Notes under the pieces: generated by a model
Database searches by the model: none
Told to the model about the DNA's origin: nothing
What the model saw: only the letters and a program-made list of their open reading frames with translations
Position numbers and translations under genes: made by a program
Shown here: piece by piece, positions 1-6,458 of the stretch
Position numbering within the stretch: the first letter of the stretch is position 1
Layout of the letters: each line of letters begins with the position of its first letter
NCBI GenBank assembly: GCA_964431655.1
Contig: CAYSKJ010000067.1
Span: 1,194-15,710, forward strand
Source of the DNA: CAYMEV01 sp964431655 [NCBI: uncultured bacterium]
GTDB taxonomy: Bacteria > CAYMEV01
Reading direction: 5' to 3'
Length of the DNA: 14,517 nt

Positions 1-25
1 GCAAATAAATTGATTCTGAACATAT

Positions 26-559
26 TCAGCCTATGAGACTTCTGTTTAATCTCTGGCTGCCTTTCTCAGCAATGTCTTCAAATCCATTGTCTAATTTTAA
101 ATATAGGTCCCATCTTTCTTTGCCAGTTAGCCTGGAGATTCTGTCAATTATCATTAGCTCCAGCTCCGGTTCCCTTTTACCTTTCCACAGTTTATCCGCT
201 AATGCAACGAGCAGTTCTTCCAGAGTGCAGTCCATCTCATTATATCCGGCATGAGACAGGCAGCAGCGGGCGAGGGCAGGGTCAATTCCTGACCTTAATA
301 ACAGCCTTTTTCCCTCTTCTTCGTGGCATTTTCCCGGACTGGAGAGCTCGGAAGCGATGATGATCTTGCCTGCATCATGTAGAACAGCAGCAATCCTTAC
401 ATAATTATAATCTAATGGGATATCATAAGCGGATAATCTTTCAATTATCTCTTCAGCTGTTTCTTTGACTAATTCAGCATGAATTATTAATCTTGAAGGC
501 GCATTCAGCTCATTAAGAAGTAAGAACGCCTCCTCAGTGTTTTTAATACTTCGTTTCAT
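26..559 (-). CDS. HD-domain metal-dependent phosphohydrolase
   Basis: A 177-residue cytosolic protein with the full metal-ligand series of the HD superfamily: H27 near the start of the first helix, the H61-D62 pair in VLHDAGKI, H79, H103 (LSHAG) and D122 (ALADKLWKG). HD proteins hydrolyse phosphate esters, typically nucleotides, using one or two metal ions. The substrate cannot be read from this sequence. The length fits a single stand-alone HD domain with no sensor or partner domain. It starts at ATG without an obvious Shine-Dalgarno sequence and ends at TGA. It is the leftmost intact gene and lies downstream of a decayed stretch, so it is probably transcribed on its own; I found no convincing promoter. 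The family assignment is secure, but the physiological role is unknown. Confidence 0.85.
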   Translation of the reverse strand: MKRSIKNTEEAFLLLNELNAPSRLIIHAELVKETAEEIIERLSAYDIPLDYNYVRIAAVLHDAGKIIIASELSSPGKCHEEEGKRLLLRSGIDPALARCCLSHAGYNEMDCTLEELLVALADKLWKGKREPELELMIIDRISRLTGKERWDLYLKLDNGFEDIAEKGSQRLNRSLIG

Positions 560-607
560 AAATTATGAAAATCCCTGACCAGAAATCAGGTCCGGGATGT
601 GTTATCA

Positions 608-919
608 TCATAAATGAAATGCCGGGGATAAAATCTTTTTTTTGCAGACAGACGCGGATGCATGGCACATTCTCTTTATTTGCCCCAGTTGATGTAATTG
701 CTCATTTTTCTAACTTTCCTTTTCAAACCTTTCAATTATTAAAAAATCAATTACTCCCAATCCTGTTCCAGCCGTTATGATGTGACTCTCCTGTTTGAGG
801 TGCCATGCCTTGGCTCTTTTTTGATTCTGATTACAGTTTTCTCCAAAGATATGTTTATCTATAATTCTATCCAATAGCGCCTTTTCATTTTCATTGAATT
901 TGTATCCTGGATAAGATTT
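608..919 (-). pseudogene. possible broken open frame downstream of GNAT gene
   Basis: A minus-strand reading frame stays open from about 919 down to a TGA at 608-610, except for one in-frame TAG at 710-712. Its translation looks protein-like, for example FGENCNQNQKRAKAWHLK, then ITAGTGLGVIDFLIIERF, and after the TAG, KNEQLHQLGQIKRMCHA. There is no ATG in the upstream part; a TTG at 872-874 is the only candidate start. The frame overlaps the last 61 bases of the acetyltransferase gene in another phase. I do not recognise the family. It may be the 3' part of a gene that has lost its start and gained an amber stop, or simply a chance open frame in AT-rich DNA. Apart from this frame, I see nothing between 560 and 858. 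Confidence 0.25.
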
Positions 920-1413
920 TCAAATACACCGCCATTATTTTCAATAACCTTTATCGAACCTGGATTATCATCATCGCAGGTTAATAACAATCGAGAAATT
1001 CCAAGAGATGCTGCAACTGGAAGCGCCAGATTCAGTATTTTCGATCCATATCCCTTTCTCCGCTCAGAAGGGATTACTCCATAACCCACGTGTCCGCCAA
1101 CACTTGAAAGATAATCATTCAGTACATGCCGGATTGATACCCGGCCAATTATTCTTTTTCCAATAACTCCAACCAGAAAAGTATTTGGAGCAAATTTATC
1201 TGGAAGATCACGGCCTAAAGCCCATCGTTCAAGCATCTGAACATAATCTGAAAATATTAATGTCTGCTCATATTTAAAAGCAAATTCCCAGCCTGGTTCA
1301 TTGTTTTTAAATTCAGATACAGCTAAATTAAATGCATTTTCATCATCGACATTGAGAGGCCGAATTATTAGATTTTCAATACTATTCAATTGCATACTAT
1401 CATCATGGCGCAT
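859..1413 (-). CDS. GNAT-family N-acetyltransferase
   Basis: The protein has about 184 residues and transfers an acetyl group from acetyl-CoA to an amine; the substrate is unknown. The GNAT fold is shown by the order IENLIIRPL (first strand), GGHVGYGVIPSERRKGYGSK (strand 4 followed by the acetyl-CoA pyrophosphate loop R-x-x-G-x-G), then ISRLLLTCDDDNPGSIKVIE with the conserved N-x-x-S in motif B. The YWI ending is typical of the RimJ/RimL-like and COG3981-type branch. An upstream TTG at 1450-1452 would add 13 residues and another ATG at 1393-1395 would remove six. I chose the ATG at 1411-1413 because the fold begins about 11 residues later, and no start has a clear ribosome-binding site. It ends at TAG. 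It stands alone between decayed fragments but is itself uninterrupted. Confidence 0.8.
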   Translation of the reverse strand: MRHDDSMQLNSIENLIIRPLNVDDENAFNLAVSEFKNNEPGWEFAFKYEQTLIFSDYVQMLERWALGRDLPDKFAPNTFLVGVIGKRIIGRVSIRHVLNDYLSSVGGHVGYGVIPSERRKGYGSKILNLALPVAASLGISRLLLTCDDDNPGSIKVIENNGGVFENLIQDTNSMKMKRRYWIEL

Positions 1414-1485
1414 AGGGATGATAAATATACCATGAGCGGATTGTTTAATCAAGCCCTATTTTATCCGGGATAAATGGCGGTCGCA

Positions 1486-1641
1486 TTAAAGGTCTGCGGC
1501 ATATATTTTGTTTGCCTCCATAAGGCCTCTGAAGCCTCCGAAAGTGGAGACATCAAAGGTTACGGGTTCGTCAGGGGGCTCTGCAATGTCAGAGCAGGTG
1601 AAATCAAGGTTAGAAAGACTCTGGCTGTTTGAGCTTTTCAT
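1486..1641 (-). pseudogene. C-terminal remnant of a GAK/RimK-type ATP-grasp gene
   Basis: This short frame encodes 51 residues from an ATG to TAA. Codons 11-51 match the C-terminus of the intact ATP-grasp enzyme at 5583-6449. The shared core runs from NLDFTC through DIAE and FGGFRGLMEAN to AAD. Ungapped DNA alignment of 1491-1620 with 5621-5750 gives 108 identical bases of 130 by my count. In the remnant the metal-binding Glu of FEVSPFGGF has become Asp (FDVSTFGGF), Pro has become Thr, and the frame stops soon after AAD. Everything upstream of NLDF, including the ATP-binding core, is missing, so it cannot encode an active enzyme. It is most likely the relic of a paralogue or of an older duplicate. 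An AAGG six bases before the ATG is probably fortuitous. Confidence 0.75.
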
Positions 1642-1739
1642 TTTTTGCCTTAAAAATTGGGAAAGTCCCTATGTGCCAATATAGATATCGCATCTAATTA
1701 CAAGTAGGAGAAGCTGTCTTAAAACAGGCGACAAATACC

Positions 1740-1859
1740 TCACCGCTTATCCGTTTGAATGTACGGCGGTGTCGCTCTGCTGTGGAGCTCATACTCCATG
1801 ATCTTTTCTGGCGAATCCCTGTTTAGAGTGAACTGCGGATGGTCCGCCAGAAAATAGCC
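1740..1859 (-). pseudogene. protein-like gene fragment, family unknown
   Basis: Thirty-nine open codons end at TGA (1740-1742). The translation has the character of a real protein: YFLADHPQFTLNRD, then SPEKIMEYELHSRATPPYIQ. Two consecutive TAA codons lie immediately upstream in frame (1860-1865), beyond which the same frame continues to a short ATG-led stretch (FYMNKHIELIG). There is no usable start inside the fragment. I do not recognise the family. It lies between the fragment at 1916-2173 and the ATP-grasp remnant and is probably debris from a degraded gene. The bases 1642-1739 next to it hold nothing I can identify. Confidence 0.4.
1804..1854. repeat. perfect 10-bp inverted repeat (long stem-loop)
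   Basis: The arm TTTTCTGGCG at 1804-1813 is the exact reverse complement of CGCCAGAAAA at 1845-1854. A second pair, ATCC at 1815-1818 and GGAT at 1837-1840, could extend the stem, leaving an 18-base loop. It lies inside the decayed fragment at 1740-1859. No T-tract follows on either strand, so it does not resemble an intrinsic terminator. No flanking target duplication or transposase is visible. It may be an unlabelled structured element, a small palindromic repeat, or coincidence. Confidence 0.5.
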
Positions 1860-1915
1860 TTATTATCCAATTAACTCTATATGTTTATTCATATAAAACA
1901 TGGCTATTGGAAAAG

Positions 1916-2173
1916 CTATCCAGGATTTTTTAGCCTTTCAAGAAGAACTGCTTTTCTGTCATCACAATCAATTTTTATATTTCCTGTTTTTATCCGGTTA
2001 AAGTCATCAGTAAATTCAAGCCTAACGTCCCATTATGGATGTATGCATAATTTCTTGCACCAGAATTCAAATGACTGAAACAGGTCATCTTTTTTAATTA
2101 TCATTTTTACCGGCTTATAAGGAATTTCTTATGTCATTATCTCAACTTCTATGCCCTGGCAAAAAAGAATCCG
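1916..2173 (-). pseudogene. degraded gene with two in-frame stops, family unknown
   Basis: One minus-strand frame reads as convincing protein across two nonsense codons: QGIEVEIMT, TAA at 2129-2131, EIPYKPVKMIIKKDDLFQSF then EFWCKKLCIHP, TAA at 2033-2035, WDVRLEFTDDFNRIKTGNIK then IDCDDRKAVLLERLKNPG, and a TAG at 1916-1918. The phase is unbroken over 86 codons, which argues that this was once a single coding sequence. An ATG at 2102-2104 could in principle initiate the middle section, but there is no ribosome-binding site. I cannot name the family. The fragment begins about 12 bases after the end of the interrupted SDR gene and may once have followed it in the same transcript. Confidence 0.55.
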
Positions 2174-2184
2174 CTATGTAAGGC

Positions 2185-3321
2185 CTACACCCTTATCTTC
2201 GAACCCCAGCCTGCTTCTAAGGCATAGTCCATGCATCTTTTGAATACAGCCGATTTTAATTCAGGGCATTCAATTCCCAGAGGCTCCAGTATTTTTCTTG
2301 TCCGGTAATCGCTAAAGCTTCTTTTGTCGCAGAAGTAGGGATAGTACACATCCATATAACTGTTTATAAGGGTCTGCAGAGGGCCGTCTTGCCCAGCTTC
2401 GTCAGATACCTTCAAGCCTGAAATGGAATAATACCTTTTGATATTCCGCACAATCTGCTCAACGGTGTCGGATTTCGGGTTTACAATATGAAAAATGCCG
2501 GTTTCTCCGATGTCCATTACTGCAGTAACAGCCTTGACCAGAAAGTTTATCGGCACGAGGTTCAGCCGGCCGTTTCCGGGAAAAGTAACAGGAAGGTGAA
2601 TGCGCCCGCTTTTATTTATCACGACACCCAGGCTGCAGGCACGTTTGCCTGATTTTTCCAGAATGTCTTTTTTCAGCGAATCTCTGAAGAAAATCAGAGT
2701 CCGTACCGGAAAATACAATGCATTGAACCGGAGGCTTTGCCCGGTGTCCGCATCCCCGTATGTAATGGAGGGACGAAAGATGGTAAGATTGGTTCCATTT
2801 TCTCTGCACAGGTCTGTTATAAGTTTTTCAGCTTCATTCTTTGACTGTTCGTAGGGGTTGTGGAAGCCCTGGGGATACTGTAACTCCTCCTTAATAAGGC
2901 CTTCCTGAGTACCGGCAGAATATGCTGAACTCATATGGAAGAATCTTTCACAGTTCGGAGTAACATCAAATACATTTTGCAGGCCTTGTAAATTCGTTAC
3001 TTCAACCTGCTTTTTTTTTCTCTCTGCAAAGGAGGTATCTGCAGCACAGTGGAGCACCTCCGGCACCTCCCGGAGTACAGCCTAGTGCTCTTTCAGTAAG
3101 CCCAGGCCAGGCTTATCAATCTCTGCAGGAATAACTACAGGGTCATGTTTTGCTTCTATATTCAGAAACCTCAGAAGGTTTTCTACCCGCTGCCGGGCAG
3201 TATCACTTCCCTTCGGCCGGACTGTGAGGATTGTTTTTCGGCCCATTTTTATCAGCTCCCCGGCTAAAAACCCCCCGATAAAACCGGTTGCACCTGTAAC
3301 AAGAATCGGCGAATTGCTCAT
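2185..3321 (-). pseudogene. thioester-reductase-like SDR, interrupted by an amber codon
   Basis: The single frame of 378 codons plus its final TAG encodes an extended SDR resembling the Male-sterility/NAD_binding_4 thioester-reductase branch, which reduces acyl thioesters or acts as a sugar/steroid-type dehydrogenase. Codons 1-79 hold the nucleotide-binding fold (VTGATGFIGG, residues 8-17). An in-frame TAG at 3082-3084 then follows LLKEH. The same frame resumes with VLREVPEVLHCAADTSF, the serine region FFHMSSAYSAG, the catalytic Y157-x3-K161 (PYEQSK) and IFRPSITYGD. One C-to-T change from CAG (Gln) explains the stop. A GTG at 3064-3066, or the GTG three codons later behind GGGAGG, might restart translation, but that product would lack the NAD(P)-binding half. 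The gene begins two bases after the FAD oxidase stop, so the two were one operon. Readthrough or sequencing error are alternatives; TAG ends other genes here normally. Confidence 0.7.
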
Positions 3322-3323
3322 AA

Positions 3324-5213
3324 TTAACCCAAACTTGCTCCATGATACAAATAGGCTTCCTTCCTGGAGAATCCTTTGCTAAAAACATCCCGGATCCAGA
3401 GAACCCGGGGATCTTTATGCGAAAACCCCTCCAGCATGGCTGCTGTCTTCTCCATGGCTTTACGCATCTTCTCGACCTCTTCGGGATCCGTATGGTCCAG
3501 ATACATGTCCCACTCAAAAACGCCCATAGCCCCCTGGTCAATAGGCGTAAGAAAGCCGAATTCACCTCGGACTCCGTTACTTTGCGCCAAATCTTTAAAC
3601 CCTTTATGGATCTCTTCAATCTGCGGGATGTTATCAAGAGGCACGTATAATATAAAAGCAACAATATGCCCGTCTCTTCCCATCCGGGAACTTACTATTC
3701 TGAAGGTGTTCAGCCAGAGCATATCGGTAAGCTCAGGGCGACAGTACAGTTTCTCGTAAAAGGACCTCAAGTCAGAATTGACGGCTTTGGACAGCTGTTC
3801 GGGAGAAGGATCAAGGGCTGTTTCTATAATAGGCAGCATTCCGGGCTTTGCTAATATTTCGTAGGGCTTTTCTTTACCTTCCATTCCCTGTAAAACCTGG
3901 ATAAGCCCTTCCTCGCCCAGGGAGGGTATACCCAGTATCAGTGCCCTCATTACATCCTGCTCAAGAACGGCCGGAGCCATGTCTCTAGCTGCTTCAATGT
4001 GATGCTTGTTTCCGAGAACGACAACAAGATATTCTATACCCAGCTCCTTATGAAAAACATTCCTGAGTGTTTCGGCAAGTTCAGAGGTAGGGGATATAAA
4101 GGTACTAAGGTATTCTCCCCCGAGAACCCCGATACCGAGCCCGATACTCCTCTTGTTGAGATTTTCCGCGTAGCCGACGGCAGACTGCATATCTGAAAAC
4201 GGTACCGCAATCGCCGATTCATCCTCTGCAACCGGATGGAGCTTTACCACCGCCTGAGTACATATATCTTTAATAGGAGGATCATTTTTACTGAAGCCGT
4301 AAAGGTTGGGAGCCTCCCTTTGGGAAAGGGAAAAAATACGCCCGTCTTCTGAAACGAATTCCGCGTCGATAAGGTTGTCCGCTGAGGTTCCGTAGGAACT
4401 TGAAAATAACGAAAATATTCCGGAGCACATAATATTGGCACAATACAGCGCTGAAGGCTCAGCAGCATTTACCCGGTATCCGCGGGCTACAGCCTCCTTC
4501 TGAAGCTCAAAAGCACTTATACCCGCACCAATTGTAACTGCACGGTTGCCGGTATCAAACTCCATCTTTTTCATTCTCGTGGTATCAATTATAAGCCCTG
4601 ACCCTAGTACAAACCCCATTACTGAGGAACCGTTGCCTCTTAATGTATACTTCATACCTTCACGCCGGCAGAGCTTTACAATTTCGCTGACTTGGAGGGT
4701 ATCACCCGGAACTACCGCATATCCGGGTATGATCTCAAATGAGACCGGGCATGGGTCATTTGCATAAGCTATCAAATGGGCAGGATCGTTGGTGGCATAT
4801 TTATCACCGGTTATGGACCTTAGCTTATTCAGAAAATCATCGGAAGGAACCTCCACAGGATCATTCGACTGAAGATAATCTTCAAGGAAATCCTTCAATG
4901 TTTGAAATACGCTCAGGGGCCTTAATTCAGTTACAAAATGGCACTGGGTATCGCAGATACCACAGAGCAGGCATTCATTTGCCACTTCCACAAGTCCGGT
5001 TGAAACAGGAATCCTGTTTTCCAGTACAGCAGCGGTTATATCCATCATTCCCTGGGGGTAGAAAGAAACGAAATGGTTCTTTATTCCCGACGGGCATAAT
5101 CCCGTTCCCAGAAAATCTATTTTGCACATTGCATAGTGCCTGCAGCAGCGGGCTGTATGCAATGCCTCACATATGCTGTTTGCTAATTGTCTGTTTTTAT
5201 TTGTATTATACAT
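3324..5213 (-). CDS. iron-sulfur/FAD-linked oxidase (GlcD/VAO-type)
   Basis: The 629-residue protein joins an N-terminal cysteine-rich region to a PCMH-type FAD-binding oxidoreductase. Cysteines 23, 24, 30 and 40 (the last followed by Pro) and the set C81-x2-C84-x2-C87-x3-C91 (ECLLCGICDTQC) look like ligands for one or two [4Fe-4S] clusters. From about residue 160, PGYAVVPGDTLQVSEIVKL and TLRGNGSSVMG followed by GLIIDTTRMKKM form the FAD_binding_4 core with its glycine-rich loop. The C-terminal part, with MGRDGHIVAFILYVP, fits an FAD-oxidase C-terminal domain. Such enzymes oxidise 2-hydroxy acids or alcohols and pass electrons on, here probably through the clusters instead of oxygen. No signal peptide or membrane segment is seen, so it is cytosolic. 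It starts at ATG without a Shine-Dalgarno, ends at TAA, and precedes the interrupted SDR gene by two bases. The substrate is unknown. Confidence 0.8.
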   Translation of the reverse strand: MYNTNKNRQLANSICEALHTARCCRHYAMCKIDFLGTGLCPSGIKNHFVSFYPQGMMDITAAVLENRIPVSTGLVEVANECLLCGICDTQCHFVTELRPLSVFQTLKDFLEDYLQSNDPVEVPSDDFLNKLRSITGDKYATNDPAHLIAYANDPCPVSFEIIPGYAVVPGDTLQVSEIVKLCRREGMKYTLRGNGSSVMGFVLGSGLIIDTTRMKKMEFDTGNRAVTIGAGISAFELQKEAVARGYRVNAAEPSALYCANIMCSGIFSLFSSSYGTSADNLIDAEFVSEDGRIFSLSQREAPNLYGFSKNDPPIKDICTQAVVKLHPVAEDESAIAVPFSDMQSAVGYAENLNKRSIGLGIGVLGGEYLSTFISPTSELAETLRNVFHKELGIEYLVVVLGNKHHIEAARDMAPAVLEQDVMRALILGIPSLGEEGLIQVLQGMEGKEKPYEILAKPGMLPIIETALDPSPEQLSKAVNSDLRSFYEKLYCRPELTDMLWLNTFRIVSSRMGRDGHIVAFILYVPLDNIPQIEEIHKGFKDLAQSNGVRGEFGFLTPIDQGAMGVFEWDMYLDHTDPEEVEKMRKAMEKTAAMLEGFSHKDPRVLWIRDVFSKGFSRKEAYLYHGASLG

Positions 5214-5279
5214 AATTTGTTTATTTTATTTGCATAAGTTAATGGTTGAGCAAACTAAAACAAAAATCGGCAGAGCTTA

Positions 5280-5369
5280 TTATACTCTTACTGCCTTTAA
5301 AAACCTATTAAAAAACCTAGAAATACACCTTTGAAATTTATAATCAATCCCCTTGTAAATTTTACTCAT
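5280..5369 (-). CDS. candidate 29-residue cationic small protein
   Basis: This short frame runs from ATG (5367-5369) to TAA (5280-5282) and encodes a strongly basic peptide, roughly +8/-1, with alternating aromatic and basic residues (FQRCISRFFNRFLKAVRV). It is likely to form an amphipathic helix and has one Cys. An AAAGGGGA ribosome-binding site sits eight bases upstream of the ATG, and a good promoter lies at 5419-5448. Two further in-frame ATGs (5388-5390 and 5397-5399) could extend it by 7 or 10 residues but lack that site. It precedes the FAD oxidase by 66 bases. It may be a leader peptide, a membrane-active small protein, or a chance frame in a 5' leader. I do not recognise it. Confidence 0.4.
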   Translation of the reverse strand: MSKIYKGIDYKFQRCISRFFNRFLKAVRV

Positions 5370-5418
5370 AGATATTTCCCCTTTACCCATAACAGACATA
5401 ATCTGCCTGCATTTTTTG

Positions 5419-5448
5419 ATTATACAATTAGCTTAGTATTATTATCAA
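5419..5448 (-). promoter_or_regulatory. sigma70-like promoter for small ORF and FAD oxidase
   Basis: On the minus strand, TTGATA (5443-5448, five of six consensus bases) is followed after 18 bases by a perfect TATAAT (5419-5424). The predicted start of transcription near 5412 lies upstream of the 29-codon frame and the FAD oxidase, and downstream of the end of the ATP-grasp gene, which is where a separate transcript would be expected to begin. The leader to the FAD oxidase would be about 200 bases. Confidence 0.6.
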
Positions 5449-5582
5449 GCCTTATTTTACAATATTCTTTTATTTTTTTGGATTTGAATGTCCCAGGTAA
5501 TCGCTGGCAGATAAAATATCCTGAATTATTAAGAGCATTTTTATACCTGAAAAAGCAGAGAAAGATGGAGGACTGCATCTAT

Positions 5583-6449
5583 TCAGGATTTGATGGCATT
5601 TATTACATAATCGGAATAGAGGTCTGCGGCGTTTATGCTGTTTGCTTCCATTAGGCCTCTGAAGCCGCCGAAAGGGGAGACCTCGAAAACTACGGGGCCG
5701 TCAGGGGTCTCTGCAATGTCAACGCAGGTGAAATCAAGATTAAAAAGGTTTTGTGCTTTCTGGGCAATATTGAGGATGTAATCGGGGGGCTGGAAGGGCT
5801 CATACCTTCCTCCTGACCTTATGGTAGTATTCCATGAGCCGGTCTGAATGACCCGGGAATAGGTGGACAGGTACCGGCCCCCGAGGAATACTATCCCAAG
5901 GTCTTTGCCGGGGATATCAACAAGTTTCTGGATATACATGACCGGGTTGCTTTCTTTGAATTTTTCGAGGGTTTCTCTGGAATGGGCAGTGTCTTTCATA
6001 AGTATCATGCCCCTTGCCTTTGAGGTATAGAGCGGCTTGAGCACGGCTTTTTCATATGATGAGAGAGTTGTTAGGGCTACATCAATGCTTTCGGTAATTG
6101 TTGTGGGAGGGATGGGGAGACCGGCTTTCCTGAGCCTTGAGGTGCATGAGAGCCTGCTTACTGCTGATTTTATGAGGGAGGGAGGGGAGAAGAACCTTGT
6201 AGAGGTACAATGCTCCAGTATCTCCAGCCTGTCAAGGAAGCTGGGGCTGTATTCTCTGCCCAGCTTTTTTATTATGACAGCATCATGGTTTTTGAGGTTC
6301 TGGCTTTTATGGTAAAGTGAATCTTCAGCCATATCCCATGTTATATTTTCCATTTCCAGGAGACTGCTGGAATGTCCCCTCTTTTGCAGGGATTCCACGA
6401 GGATTTTGGAAGACCATCCGTTTTTTATTCCTAATACGCCTATTTTCAT
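5583..6449 (-). CDS. GAK-system-like ATP-grasp ligase (RimK-related)
   Basis: This 288-residue ATP-grasp enzyme probably joins a carboxylate to an amine or other nucleophile through an acyl-phosphate. The N-terminal pre-ATP-grasp motif GVLGIKNGWSSKILVESL resembles the GWSSE-type opening I recall for the GAK-system ATP-grasp family. ATP-binding features are K138 (KAVLKPLYTSKARGM), YIQKLVDIPGKDLGI (169-186) and the metal ligands D244 (TCVDIAE) and E256 (VVFEVSPFGGFRG). The usual E-x-N after the metal Glu reads E-x-S. It starts at ATG with GAGGAG six bases upstream, nine bases after the kinase stop, and is last in the operon. The amphi-Trp gene two genes upstream supports the GAK assignment. The substrate is unknown; RimK-type glutamate ligation is only an analogy. 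A decayed partial copy lies at 1486-1641. Confidence 0.8.
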   Translation of the reverse strand: MKIGVLGIKNGWSSKILVESLQKRGHSSSLLEMENITWDMAEDSLYHKSQNLKNHDAVIIKKLGREYSPSFLDRLEILEHCTSTRFFSPPSLIKSAVSRLSCTSRLRKAGLPIPPTTITESIDVALTTLSSYEKAVLKPLYTSKARGMILMKDTAHSRETLEKFKESNPVMYIQKLVDIPGKDLGIVFLGGRYLSTYSRVIQTGSWNTTIRSGGRYEPFQPPDYILNIAQKAQNLFNLDFTCVDIAETPDGPVVFEVSPFGGFRGLMEANSINAADLYSDYVINAIKS

Positions 6450-6458
6450 GATTTCTCC

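Noticed and set aside
565-780. 71-codon plus-strand open frame
   Set aside because: No ribosome-binding site, composition unlike a folded protein, and it opposes a more protein-like minus-strand frame. All supported genes are on the minus strand.
1655-1680. Short GGGA-CTT-TCCC palindrome with T-run on the minus strand
   Set aside because: The stem is only four pairs. It resembles short palindromes common in AT-rich intergenic DNA, and no second copy is visible in the window.
1916-3321. Stop-codon reassignment to explain the internal stops
   Set aside because: Both TAG and TAA appear inside frames, but both also terminate intact neighbouring genes (for example TAG at 8361-8363 and TAA at 3324-3326), so gene decay is the simpler explanation.
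5279-5284. Second TATAAT on the minus strand, 66 bases before the FAD oxidase
   Set aside because: No acceptable -35 at 15-19 bases. The promoter at 5419-5448 is much better, and this site overlaps the stop of the small ORF.
5530-5582. GCAG...CTGC followed by TTTTT after the ATP-grasp gene
   Set aside because: Only a four-base-pair stem with a long loop, too weak to call a terminator although one is expected here.
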